From Lepus europaeus (lineage: Eukaryota > Chordata > Mammalia > Lagomorpha > Leporidae): DNA of 64,000 nt. Both the position numbers and the translations under genes were made by a program. The notes beneath the pieces are model-generated. The model was not told the origin of the DNA, did not search any database, and saw only the letters and a list, made by a program, of their open reading frames with translations. The DNA lies in assembly GCF_033115175.1 (NCBI RefSeq), contig NC_084831.1, positions 8,156,540 through 8,220,539 of the forward strand, in the 5' to 3' direction. Positions 32,423 to 42,359 of the stretch are shown piece after piece (positions within the stretch are counted from its first letter, which is position 1; each line of letters opens with the position of its first letter).

Positions 32423-32690
32423 GCGCCAGCGCGGTGGCGTGGTGGGCTAGTCCTCCACCTGTGGCTCCGGCATCCATATGGACGCCGGTTCGAGTCCCGG
32501 CTGCTCCACTTCCGATCCCGCTCTTTGCTAATGGACCTGGGAAAGCAGGGGAAGGTGGCCCAAGTGTTTGGACCCTGCACCAGCGAGGGAGACCCGGAGG
32601 AAGCTCCTGGCTTTAGATCGGCCGGCTCCGGCCGTTTTAGCCATCTGTCTCTCCCTAACTCTGCCAAATCAATCAATCAATCAATGTACA
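32423..32690 (+). mobile_element. C-SINE, plus
   Basis: The head AGCGCCAGCGCGGTGGCGTG, box B GACGCCGGTTCGAGTCCCGG, and a tail of four CAAT units (CAATCAATCAATCAATG). It ends about 165 bases before the first CCAAT box of the MIIP promoter. Confidence 0.9.
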
Positions 32691-32799
32691 CCAGGACTCT
32701 GGTACAACGCGGGCACTCGATAACGTGGACCACAGCAGCATCGAGGGGTTGCCCGCAGTCCTTAACTTCCAACAACCCCGGAGACACCCAGCACCCGCG

Positions 32800-33700
32800 C
32801 CAAACTCGGAATCTGCGGCCGCCGAACCCTGTGTAGACCCCGGTCCGCGCCTGACCAATCACAGCCTACCTCACAGAGCCCCGCCCCGTTCCGAAAACTC
32901 GTCCTCCAGTAGGCTCGCAAGTCCACCAATCAGCTACGGAGCTCCGCTGTTGGCCCGCCTCCACATTGAAACCGTCGCGGAGTAACGCTCGCCTGGGCGT
33001 CCTGTGTGCGGCTCACATCTGACCAATCAGGGCGGCCAGACGAGGCCCCGCCCCCACGCCGTGCGTCGCGCGCGGGGCGGGGCCAAGCTCGGGGCCACGC
33101 TCGGGCGTTCCCAGGTGTTGGTGAGTGCCGGCCCCGCGGGGCCGAGCGCGCTAGGCGGGGTTCGGCCGGGGGCCCACGGTGCGGCTGCGCGAAGGGCTCG
33201 CTGGGCAGGGACGGGGAGGCCGAGTGCCCCTTTCCGGGGGTGCCGCCTGGGGCGTCGCCCTCGCGGGGCAGCCTCGCAGCGCGGCCGGAGCCGGAGGACG
33301 GCGGTGCGGGCCGTGCCCGGGCCCCTGGCGCAAACGGGGACGCCGGGGCCGGGCCGCTGGGCCTCCGGGCTGCACCTGCAGAGCCGGCCGCCCTGCCCGC
33401 CCCCTGTGTGTGTGGAGCCCGCTGCCCAGCGCGCGTGGGCCTCCCCGTGTGTGTGTGGAGCCCGCTGCCCACGCGCCGCCCCGTCTGCGGGGAGGCCCCA
33501 CGCGTGTTCAGGCTCCCGACGGCGAGAGGGCCGAGCGCACCGGGGTCAGCGGAGGGGCGCGTGCTGGGGGAGGTGCTCGGAAGTCTGGGCCTCGGGCGCC
33601 GAGGGGCGTGGGACGCCCCCTCCTCCGGCCGCGGAAACCCCTTACAGAGGCGGCGCTTGGACCCCGTGGGGCCCAGGGCTGGGAGGGAGGAGTGGGTCCG
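32800..33700 (+). promoter_or_regulatory. MIIP: CpG-island promoter of MIIP
   Basis: This is the most CpG-dense part of the window. It has three CCAAT boxes in ACCAATCA context at 32855-32859, 32926-32930 and 33023-33027. GC boxes follow (CCCCGCCCCCACGCC near 33046 and CGGGGCGGGGCC near 33073). There is no TATA box. The layout fits an NF-Y and Sp1 driven housekeeping promoter. Exact start sites cannot be read from sequence. Confidence 0.8.
33060..33120 (+). other. MIIP: Candidate MIIP non-coding exon 1 (3' end)
   Basis: A consensus donor, GGTGTTG/GTGAGTGC, lies 90 bases past the last CCAAT box. The acceptor of the exon with the ATG is at 34138, so a non-coding first exon ending at 33120 fits. 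The 5' end is unknown. Confidence 0.45.
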
Positions 33701-34138
33701 GGCCATGGGACGTGGAGCCGCGCATCGGCTCTGCGCCTTGCTGGCCGAGGGGCTCGGGGTACGCAGCTTAGCCCTTTCTGGAGCTTGGTTGTTTCTTGGA
33801 TGGAAAGAGAGGGAAGGAGGCGAGCGGGCAGCCGGGGTGGGGGGTGGCACCCACCAGCTAGGAAGCTTCGCCCAGGCCAAGGTCACGGTTAAGGTTGTGC
33901 GGCTGGACTTGCTCTCTCGGCAGGTACTGGGACATAGCCTGGCCGTGTGCGCCGTGGTAGATCCAGGGCCAGCCAGGGGCCAGGCACGGTGCTGAGGGTC
34001 CCGTGTTTAACCCGAGCCGCAGCCTGGTGAGGCAGGCGAGGGGCCCAGGCTGCGGCGATGGCCAGACCACACAGTTTGATCCCAGCGCCTGGCGCCGGGG
34101 ACCCCTCCTCAGCCCCGTGCCCTGTTCTCTGACTTCAG

Positions 34139-34339
34139 GAGGAAGAGCTGGGCCCGGGGTCCGGCGCCGAGGACGTGCTGTGGCCCCCGGAGCAGCCACG
34201 CTGGCTGTGGGCGCCCGAGCCCGGCATGGTGGAGACGGAGGAGCTGGCGCGGCTGCGGCGGCTCACCCTGCAGCTCCTGAGGCAGCTGTGGGCCGGGCAG
34301 GACGCCGTGCGGCACCTGGTCGCCCAGGCGGCCTTGGAG
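34139..34339 (+). CDS. MIIP: MIIP exon with ATG (coding from 34226)
   Basis: The acceptor is TCTGACTTCAG. The exon has 87 bases of 5' UTR, the ATG at 34226-34228, and codes for residues 1-38 (ending QAALE). The leucine- and arginine-rich N-terminus looks helical. The donor is GAG/GTGGGT. Confidence 0.93.
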
Positions 34340-37300
34340 GTGGGTGCCCTCCACGGGACCCCAGGTGGGAGGACGGGGCTGCCTGGCCCTCAGGCAGCAT
34401 CCACGCCTCCAGGGTCATCTTGTCCAGCAGGCCCGATGTGCTAATGATGGGAAGACTGAGGCCTGGGGGGCAGTGGCCCGGACACTCCAGTGCCGACCCT
34501 GGAGCAATTCCTAGGCCTTGGTGGGTGGGCGCTGGCGGGGTGTCCCTGGGTGACTGGGCCGCCTTTCTCCAGTCTAGCCTGGACTCCAGCAGCAGCTACA
34601 ACTCCAAGGCGTCTCTGTCCCCGGAGACTTCCTCGTCCTCTTCCAGGGCCTGCAGCCCACCTGACGCCCAGCAAGCTGACCCCAGTGATGTGGCCTCGCT
34701 CGGCAGGGTCAGCTCCAGGGTGACCTCCCTCCCTCCTGCCAGGTGCCAGCACCAAGCATCCCTGGGCCAACCACGAGCCCGCTCGGCACCCTTGCTGCCC
34801 ATCACGGACTCCAGGGACCCAGAACCTTCTGCAGGGCAGGGTGATCTGGGGTCCCAGGAGGCACAGGCCCCAAGGTCCGTCCTGGCTCAACCAAGCAAAG
34901 TATCCAAGGTAACAAGGGGGAGCAGAGCATCCACAGGGGAGCTCCCTTGAGACTCAGTTTCCCTGTCTGACAAATGGGCTCACAGGCAGCCCCTTGCGGG
35001 ATGAGAAGCTTCTAGGACACATTGTGAGTTGTGTCCAGCTCAGCCCAAGTGTGCGATGAGTGGCCGTCAGTAGTTTCTCAACACTTTGGGAAGATGGCGG
35101 ACGAGCCCACCATATGGATGGGAAGACTGAGGCTCAGAAGCTAGGCTTGTCCAAGCCATCTGTGACGCGGGGCTAACTTCCATCTTGCAGCTCTGGAGCT
35201 GTCAGCTGAGCTCTGGGCCCCAGCCAGGGTTTAAGCTAGGACACAGCTCGTGTCTTGCCCCAGAGTGGGGCCTCCTTTGAGCCTGGCCTGCTGGCCCAGC
35301 CCCTGCCCCTCTGTCTCCAGCCTCAGTCCACGGTGACCTTCTGCGAGGACTCGGAGGTGCCGGAGAGCAGCTGGCGCCTGAGGCCATACCTGGGCTATGA
35401 CTGGATCGCAGGTAAGGCCACCCCCGGGAGGGGGAGGCAGAGGGGAGGCGTGGCTCGTCTGGGCTCCCGCCTGTGCCCCCGTTTCTCCTCCTGGGGGGCA
35501 CCTTCTGGGCCGTGCGCGCCCTCTTGGCTGTGGGCACAGAACCGGTGCATCTGTTGGATGCCTGGGCGGGCGAACCAGCTGCTCTCTGAGCCTTGTGCAC
35601 CTGCAGGCCTCCACTGCTCTCTTCACCTTTATCCCAGCTCATGCTGCCCACAGCAACCCGGTGGCCTCTGCCCTTGTGTCTGTAAATAGAGCTTAGAGTG
35701 GACCCCGAAGCCACTTTTGGGGGTGCAGGTTAGTGGCATTGAGTGCACTCACACGACTGGGCAGCCATCGCCCCCATCTGCCGCCGGGACCTTTTCCTCC
35801 TCCCCAGCCAGAACTCCGGGTTCAAACCTCCTCCCGGCCCCTGGCAGCCGCCGTCTCAGCCTCTGACTTGCTTTTGTGAGATTTATTTATTTGAAAGGTG
35901 GAGTGACACAGGGAAAGAGGTCTGCGGGTTCACTCCCTAAGTGCCCACAGCAACCAGGGCTGGGCCGGGCTGAGCCAGGAGCCGGGAGCTGCATCCGGGT
36001 CTCCCACGTGGGGGCAGGGGCCCGAGCCTCTGGACCATCGGCTGCTTTCCCAGGTGGACCAGGAGGGGAGCAGCCAGGACTCGGCATGGCAGGCCCAGGT
36101 ATGATGCAGGCGTCTCGGTCGGTGGCTTAACAGCGCCTGCCCCGCCTGTGGCCTTGCTCTAGGAAGCTCACGTAAGTGAAATCAGACAGCTGACCTGCTC
36201 CGTCTCTTTTTTTCCCACTTAGCATAATGCCCTGAAGTTCATTGGTGTTGCAGCTATTGTCAATCCTTTTTTTTTTTTTTTAATATTTATTTATTTGAAA
36301 GGCAGAGAGAGAGAGGTCTTCCAGGTCTTCCATCCACTGATGCACTCCCCAGATGGCTGCAATGGCCAGAGCTGGGCCAATACGAAGCCAGGAGCCAGGA
36401 GCTTTTTCTGGGTCTCCCACGTGGGTGCAGGGGCCCAAGGACTTGGGTCATCTTCCATTTCTTTCTCAGGCTGTAGCAGAGAGCTGGATTGGAAGTGGAG
36501 CAGCCGGGACTGGAACCGGCACCCTTATGGGATGGTAGCACTGCAGGCGGCGGCTTTACCCACTACGCCACAGCCCCGGCCCCATCCCTTCCTTTTCAAG
36601 ACTGGATAATACCCGCTGTATGTGTGGAGTGCACTTCGTCTTCACCCACAGTGGATGCCTTGTTTCCATTCTCTTGGCTCTTAGGAATAAGGCAGCTGTG
36701 ACCATGGCTGGAGGTGCTCCATTTTGTTTGTTTATTGTTTGTTTTTAGAATTTAAAATTAATTTGAGGGGCTGGCATTTTGGTGTGGCAAGTTAAGCCTC
36801 TGCCTGTGATGTGGCATCCCCTGTGGGTGTTGGTTCAAGTCCCAGTTGCTCCACTTCTGATCCAGCTCCCTGCTAATGCACTTGGGAAAGCAGCAGCAGA
36901 TGACCCACGTACTTGGACCCCTGTACCCGTGTGGGAGACCTGGAACAAGCAGTGGGCTTCCAGCTTCAGCCTGGCCCAGCCCTGGCTGCTGCGGCCATTT
37001 GGGGAGTGAACTAGCGGATGGAAGACCTCTCTCTGTTTCTCATTCTCTCTGTTTCTCTCTATCTAGCTCTGACTTTCAAATAAATCTTGAGGGGCCGGTG
37101 CTGTGGCGTACCGGGTAAAGCCACCGCCTGCTGTGCCAGCATCCCATATGGGCGCTGGTTCAAGTCCCGGCTGCTCCACTTCGAATCCAGCTCTCTGCTA
37201 TGGCCTGGGAAAACAGTAGAAGATGGCCCAAGTGTTTGGGCCCTGCATCCATGTGGGAGACCTGGAAGAGGCTTCTGGCTCCTGGCTTCGTATTGGCCCA

Positions 37301-40300
37301 GCTCTGGCCATTGCGGCCATCTGGGGAGTGAACCAGAGGATGGAAGACATTCTCTCTCTCTCTCCTTTCTCTCCATCTGCCTCTTTGTAACTTCACCTTT
37401 CAAATAAATAAATAAATCTTGAAAAAAATGAATCTTGAAAAAAAATTAATTTGAGAGGCAGAGAGACAGACAGTTCTCCCGTCTGCTGATTCACTTTCCA
37501 AATGCCTGCAGTAGCTGGGGCTGGGTCAGGCCAAAGCCAGGAGCCAGGAACTGTGTCTGGGTCTCCCACATGAGTGACAGGGACCTGAGTACCTGAACCA
37601 TCACCCGCTGCTCCCCAGAGTGCCCATCGGAGAACCTGGAATCAGGAACAGAGCCAGGGCTCAGAACCTCCCAGTCTGATCTGGGAGGCGAGTGTCTAAC
37701 TGCTGGGCCAAACGCCCCTCCCTGCTGAGCGTCTGACACAGTAGCCAGGACGCGTGTTGAACCGGGTGTGAGATCGTGTCGCTGCGCTGCTCCAACCTCA
37801 GGGGCTTTCCTCAGCACTTGCTGCAAAACCCAGAGTCCTCGCCCCGCCTCGGGCACCGTCGGCCTCTGCTGGCCCGTGGCGTGCCCTGCCTGCCTGCCTG
37901 CCTGCCGTCTCCCCCTGCTGGTTCTGGCACCTGCCGTGCTTGGCCCTTGCTGTTCCCTGGGGGACTCACAGCTGCTGCTTCCCTTCTGTCCTTGGAGGCT
38001 CAGCTCCAAAGGGGCCTCCCAGGAGCAGTGTAGTGCGCTCGGGCAGTGCCCCCACCTCCGCGCCCTGCCCCCCCCCAGGGCATTCTCAAAGATTGTTTCT
38101 CAGACAGGAAGTGCTCCTTCTCCAGGGGATTGTGAGAACTGTTGTCCCTGATGGCACGGCCTGGGACCCTGGGGTTGCTGGGCTCCGCCTCCTTCCCAGG
38201 TAGTCTGTCCCCCAGTCCATTAGTGCCTCTTGTTGACCCTGCTTTCACCAGATTTCCAGAATCCAGTGCTGCTCTCCGCTGGAATGCCTGTCGCCGCCTC
38301 CCAGCTGGCACCTGTTAAAATACGTGGCTCAGGGGGCCGGCGCTGTGGCTCAGTGGGTTAAAGCCCCAACCTGCAGCACCCACATCCCATGTGGGTGCCG
38401 GTTCGAGTCCCGGCTGCTCCACTTCCAATCTAGCTCTCTGCTGGTGTACCTGGGAGGGCAGCGGAGGATGGCCCAAGTGTTTGGGCCTCTGCACCCATGT
38501 GGGAGACCTGGAGAAGCTCCTGGCTCTTGGCTTTTACAGCCATTTGGAGAGTGAACCAGCAAACAGAAGATCTCTCTGTGTCTCTCCTTCTTTGTCTCTG
38601 TAACTCTGCCTTTCAAATAAATAAATCTTAAAAAAAAGAAAATACATGGCTCAGGACTGGTGTAATTGTGCAGCAGGTTAAGTTGCAGTCTGCGTAGCTG
38701 GCTTCCCGTGTGACACTGGTTCAAATCCTGGCTGCTCAGCTTTTTATCCAGGTCCCTGCTAATGTGCCTGGGAAAGCAGTGGAGGGTGGCCCAAGTGCTT
38801 GGGCCCCTGCACCCATGTGGGAGACCTGGAAGAAGCTCCTGGCTTCTGCCTGGTCCAGCCCTGGCTGTTGTGGCCATCTGGGGAGTGACCTGGTGGATGA
38901 GAGACCCGTGTGTGTCTAGGCCCCTGCCCTGCTTTCTTGCTCCTCGGCAGGTGTCACCATTCAGTAGTGTAGCACAGATTTCTTTGGTGACAACTTCATC
39001 TGTTGCCACGTTAGAATGTCAGCCTTGGGGCTAGTGCTGTGGCACAGTGGGTTAAAGCCCTGGCCTGCAGTACCGGCATCCCATATGGCGCCAGTTCGAA
39101 TCCTGGCTGCTCCACTTCTGATCCAGCTCTCTGCTGTGGCCTGAGAAAGCAGAGGAAGATGGTCCAGGTGCTTGGGCCCCTGCACCCACGTGGGAGACCA
39201 GGAAAATCTCCAGGCTCCTGGCTCCTGGCTTCAGATCAGCCCAGCTCTGGCCACTGCTGCCATTTGGGGAGTGAACCAGCAGATGGAAGACCTCTCTCTC
39301 TCTCTGGCTATACCTCTCTATGTAACTGTCTTTCAATTAAATCTTTTAAAACACAGATAAAATGTCTGGCAAAATGAACACACTACTAAAAAAAAAATGT
39401 AAGCCTCCCAGGGCCCATGTGGCACAGCAGGTCAAGCTTCCTCCTGCGACACTGGGTCCTACATGGGCACCAGTTCATGTCCCCACTACTGTGCCTGGGA
39501 AAGCAGTGGGAGACGTCACAAGTGTGTGGGCCCTGCCATCTCTGAGGGAGACCCAGAAGGAGCTCCTGGCTCTGGCCTGGCTCTGGCCTGGCCGTAGCAG
39601 CTATCTGAGGAGTGAACCAGCAGATGGAAGATTGCTCTCTCTATATATCTAACTTTGACTTTCAAATAAATAACTTGGGGCCAGTGCTGTGGGTTAGTAG
39701 GTAAAGCCCCGGCCTGCAGTGCGGACATCCCATATGAGCGCCAGTTCTAGTCCTGGCTTCTCCACTTCCGATCCAGCTCCTTGCTAATGGGCCTGGGAAA
39801 GCAGCAGAAGGTGGCCCAAGTGTTTGGGCCCCTGTACCCATGTGGGAGACCTGGAGAAAGTTTCTGGCTCCTGGCTTCTGCCTGGCCGTTATGGCTATTT
39901 AGGGAGCGAACCGTGGATGGAAGACTGCCCCTCCCTCTCTAACTCTGCCTTTCAAATAAATATTTAAAAAAGAAAGGAGGAAACCTTAAAAAAAAGATGT
40001 GAGCCTGCAAGGGCGAGGGCTCTGTCGCCCTGCCTCACCGCTGTTTCCAGTGTGAGGCATCCTGGCCGTGGCGAGGGAGTAGGTGCTGAGATAGAGCCCG
40101 TGGCCACAGCGGATGGAGGGGCCTCTCCTGGTCAGTAGGGGGCAGAGCAGGGTTGAGGCAGGTGCACCATGGTGGGACCTCCCCAAGCCGTGGCCAGGGC
40201 AACCCGGCAGCTCTCTGGTGCTTTGGCCTCTCCAGGGTCCCTGGACAGCAGCTCTCCTGTCAGCAGCAAGCCCGAGGCCTTCTTTGCAACACTGCAGAAG

Positions 40301-42359
40301 TTCCGAGAAGCCAACAAGAGAGAGTGCACGTCCAGCCACTCTGAGTGAGCGGGGCCCGGCGAGGGCGGCTGGCGGCTCCCGCCCTCCCATCTGCCCCACT
40401 CACCCCCTCTCATCCTCACAGGCCCGGGTTCTTGGGTCTACATGAGAGCGATGGCGTGGATGGGGACCACGAATGTGAGTGTGAGCCCTGCGCCAGGCTG
40501 GCAAGGAGCCCAGCCTCTCTCTTCCCTGGCCCCGAGCCCCCTCGTCCTCCACGTCCCAAAGCAGCCTCACTAGAGATCTTGGGGCCCCAGGGAGGCCCCT
40601 GAGATGTGGGACGGTGGCCTGGTAGGGGTGGGGGGAGCTGAGGCCTGCTGACCCACCTCGCCCCTGCTGGGACCCCGTTCCAGCTCCTGAGAGCCCTGGG
40701 AGGACAGCATACCTCCACCCCTGGGACACGGGCCCAAGACCAGAGCCACTGTAGGACTTGTTTCCCAGAGGGGCAGCCCCATGGGCGGGAGTAGCCGGGG
40801 CTGCGGGCCACTGAGGCAGCGTCCGCTGGGCCCGCAGGCGTGTACTGTTACCGCGTCAGCCGCCGCCTCTTCCTGGTGCCTTCGGATCCGGGCACCCCCT
40901 GCCGCCTGTGCGGGACCCCTCGGGAGCAGCGGGGCCCTGAGACCCTGCTGGAGCCGGCGCAGGTCAGGTGAGTGGCGGAGCTTTGGGGCAGCCATGAGGG
41001 GCCTCAGCCTGGGGCTGCTGGCTTTGAGGGGGGAGGATGGGCCTGGGGCTGGGGGAGGTGCCTCAGCAGAGGCCACTGCTGTCCCGCACAGGGTGAGCGT
41101 CCCGCTGTCCATCCTGGACCCCCCGCACCAGTACCGCATCCGCAGGCGCAAGAGCTTCGATGCCTCGGACACACTGTCCCTGCCCCGGGTGAGCAGGTCC
41201 GGGGCGTGGGGCGGTGGGAGCGAGATTGTCCCTGGCCCAGCTCAGGTTCCCAGGGATGGCCACAGAGCGAGGCTGGGCTCGGGGAGGGCCGGTACCTGCA
41301 GTCGGGTGCTGGGTTCCTCACCGGTTCCCCAGGCTGCGCCTGCTCCCCGAGGGAGCCCTGGTGTGCCGCGGTGGAGCACTGTGTACCCCTGGGCACAGTC
41401 CTCAGGGGCTCAGGGCACTGGTGGCGTCCTGCCCTAGGATGAGGCCGAGGGCCAGATACCTTGGTGGAAGAGCCGGGACTTGAACTCCGGTCTTAACGTT
41501 TCCGCTGTGCTTCCCCTGGATGTCGTTTCCTGTGTCTTCGGTCAGGACAGGAGTCCTGGAGCCCCCACCCACTTCTGTTGAGGCTGGAGGAGGGGAAGGG
41601 GTACCGAGAAAAGTCAGTTTGTTAAATGGGTGTAGCAGTACATGCTTGGGGGTGCTGGGCTGAGTGGGCAGTTCAGTAAAGTGATCAGTGTTGGGTGCCA
41701 TCGGTGTCTGTGTCCAGGGAAAGACCAGGCCCTGGGTCATCCGGGGTACACAGGCCCCTGTCCTGGGGGCGACCCCCACTGCTCAGGGCTTCCCTCCACC
41801 CTGGTGGGGGCACAGTCCTTCCCCCGGGGCTGTGTCCAGCCAGTGGGACCCTGCCTCAGGCCAGCTCTCTAACCCCTGCCCTCCGCAGCACTGCCTGTTG
41901 GGCTGGGACATCCTCCCTCCCAGGTCAGAGAAGGGCTCCGCCCCTAAGAGTCTGGACCTGTGGTCGTCGGTGTTCACCACAGCCCAGCACCGGAAGCTGT
42001 CAGCTGCCAGCCCTTCCCGCCTGGTATGGCCCGGGTTGTGTCCCAGCCTGGGGTGCCCCTGGGGGGCATGGTAGCGTGGAGCAGGCCCGAGGACCGTAGG
42101 GTCCCCTGGGGGACTGGGTTGGGGCAGGCAGTGCAGGGGTCCGTCCCCTGGGTCTCTACCGCCCCCACCACCCGCCCTGCTCCCCCCAGGAAGGTGGCTT
42201 TGGCTCTAGGAGCCCCGAGGGGTCGTGGCTGGAACTGAAGTGGCTCCTCTGCTGTCTTCCTATCACCAGGCGTTGCCAGCGCGGGGTCCGGCCCCCGCCC
42301 CAATCTGGTCACATCCCCGGCGCCCCCAGCCCCACGCCGCTCAGCAGAAACAGCCCTGA
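34226..42359 (+). CDS. MIIP: Migration and invasion inhibitory protein (9 coding exons, 384 residues)
   Basis: MIIP (IIp45) is a cytoplasmic protein that in human binds IGFBP2 and restrains cell migration and invasion; reported partners include PAK1 and HDAC6. The joined exons give 1155 bases, 384 codons plus TGA, near the human 388. Shared landmarks are the start [12 protein letters not shown], a serine-rich tract [11 protein letters not shown], the block [25 protein letters not shown], the helix-forming [24 protein letters not shown], and a proline-rich C-terminus. The ATG at 34226 is the first in the mRNA as reconstructed and has a strong context (GGCATGG). Two CxxC pairs at 235-238 and 256-259 might bind zinc; this is inference. 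The RGD triplet I recall in the human protein is absent. The gene lies 10 kb downstream of MFN2 in the same orientation, as in human. Confidence 0.95.
34573..34908 (+). CDS. MIIP: MIIP coding exon 2
   Basis: This 336-base exon codes for residues 39-150 in whole codons. It is low-complexity and serine-rich, with the conserved pieces [14 protein letters not shown] and [13 protein letters not shown]. The RGD expected in human is replaced by AQQADPSDV here. The acceptor is TTTCTCCAG and the donor AAG/GTAACA. Confidence 0.92.
35321..35411 (+). CDS. MIIP: MIIP coding exon 3
   Basis: It codes for residues 151-180 plus one base of codon 181, with the conserved block [14 protein letters not shown]. 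The acceptor is CTGTCTCCAG and the donor GCAG/GTAAGG. The next intron, 4.8 kb, is full of SINEs. Confidence 0.95.
35877..36142 (-). mobile_element. C-SINE, minus
   Basis: It starts at GAGATTTATTTATTTGAAAG and ends at GGCTTAACAGCGCCTGCCCC. It lacks the long GA tract. Confidence 0.88.
36267..36583 (-). mobile_element. C-SINE, minus
   Basis: A T-run, TAATATTTATTTATTTGAAA, and the end ACGCCACAGCCCCGGCCC. Full-length. Confidence 0.93.
36765..37088 (+). mobile_element. C-SINE, plus
   Basis: The head GAGGGGCTGGCATTTTGGTG and the tail TGACTTTCAAATAAATCTTG. It abuts the next copy head to tail. Confidence 0.9.
37091..37434 (+). mobile_element. C-SINE, plus
   Basis: The head GGGGCCGGTGCTGTGGCGTA, box B TGGTTCAAGTCCCGGCTGCT, and the tail CAAATAAATAAATAAATCTT. 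Confidence 0.94.
37446..37722 (-). mobile_element. C-SINE, minus, diverged
   Basis: It starts at AATTAATTTGAGAGGCAGAG and ends at CTGCTGGGCCAAACGCCCC. Confidence 0.83.
38332..38640 (+). mobile_element. C-SINE, plus
   Basis: The head GGGGGCCGGCGCTGTGGCTC, box B GTGCCGGTTCGAGTCCCGGC, and the tail TTTCAAATAAATAAATCTTA. There is a 20-base deletion in the body (CTTGGCTTTTACAGCC). Confidence 0.92.
38652..38920 (+). mobile_element. C-SINE, plus, 3' truncated
   Basis: The head CAGGACTGGTGTAATTGTGC leads to a body that stops at GAGAGACCCGTGTGTGTC, without the A-rich tail. Confidence 0.85.
39027..39360 (+). mobile_element. C-SINE, plus
   Basis: The head TGGGGCTAGTGCTGTGGCAC and the tail CTTTCAATTAAATCTTTTAA. 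Confidence 0.92.
39405..39674 (+). mobile_element. C-SINE, plus, diverged
   Basis: The head CAGGGCCCATGTGGCACAGC and the tail TGACTTTCAAATAAATAACT. The body is shortened. Confidence 0.86.
39676..39973 (+). mobile_element. C-SINE, plus
   Basis: The head GGGGCCAGTGCTGTGGGTTA and the tail CTTTCAAATAAATATTTAAA. It directly follows the previous copy. Confidence 0.91.
40236..40344 (+). CDS. MIIP: MIIP coding exon 4
   Basis: It codes for residues 181-216 and two bases of Glu217, with [20 protein letters not shown]. The acceptor is GGCCTCTCCAG and the donor TGA/GTGAGC. Confidence 0.94.
40422..40474 (+). CDS. MIIP: MIIP coding exon 5 (53 bases)
   Basis: A very short exon for residues 217-234 and the first base of Cys235, reading [18 protein letters not shown]. 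The preceding intron is only 77 bases. The acceptor is CCTCACAG and the donor AAT/GTGAGT. Confidence 0.92.
40838..40967 (+). CDS. MIIP: MIIP coding exon 6 (two CxxC pairs)
   Basis: It codes for residues 235-277 and two bases of codon 278. CVYC (235-238, its first base in the previous exon) and CRLC (256-259) form paired CxxC motifs 17 residues apart, as in small zinc-binding modules. The acceptor is GGCCCGCAG and the donor TCAG/GTGAGT. Confidence 0.94.
41092..41188 (+). CDS. MIIP: MIIP coding exon 7
   Basis: It codes for residues 278-310 ([20 protein letters not shown] to SLPR). The basic RIRRRKSFD stretch resembles a kinase site (RRKS). The acceptor is TCCCGCACAG and the donor CGG/GTGAGC. 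Confidence 0.95.
41889..42023 (+). CDS. MIIP: MIIP coding exon 8
   Basis: It codes for residues 311-355 in whole codons, with [15 protein letters not shown] and [18 protein letters not shown]. The acceptor is CCCTCCGCAG and the donor CTG/GTATGG. Confidence 0.94.
42270..42359 (+). CDS. MIIP: MIIP last coding exon
   Basis: It codes for residues 356-384 and TGA at 42357-42359. The proline-rich end ([20 protein letters not shown]) matches the human C-terminus in pattern: LPP..W..P..PRPH..R/QQK. This supports the acceptor TTCCTATCACCAG over the alternative at 42189. Confidence 0.85.
   Translation, partial: ALPARGPAPAPIWSHPRRPQPHAAQQKQP

Larger units (their letters stand above)
35700..36767 (+). 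repeat. Old L1 3' fragment in MIIP intron, split by two C-SINEs
   Basis: Pieces at 35700-35876, 36143-36266 and 36584-36764 read as consecutive parts of an ancient L1 3' region, for example CCCACTTAGCATAATGCCCT with GAAGTTCATTGGTGTTGCAG. Confidence 0.65.

Noticed and set aside
32421..32560. tRNA-like box A/box B sequences (GGTTCGAGTCCCGGCTGCTCC and similar) in many places
   Set aside because: These are the tRNA-derived heads of C-SINEs, not tRNA genes. No cloverleaf with an intact anticodon arm was visible.
32930..33995. Long open frames on both strands (255-329 residues) in the CpG island
   Set aside because: GC-rich sequence has few stop codons. No recognisable domain, and the strand frames overlap each other and the promoter elements.
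34175..34225. Extended MIIP start 17 codons upstream
   Set aside because: The upstream codon is GTG, not ATG. The first ATG, at 34226, has a good context and matches the human start.
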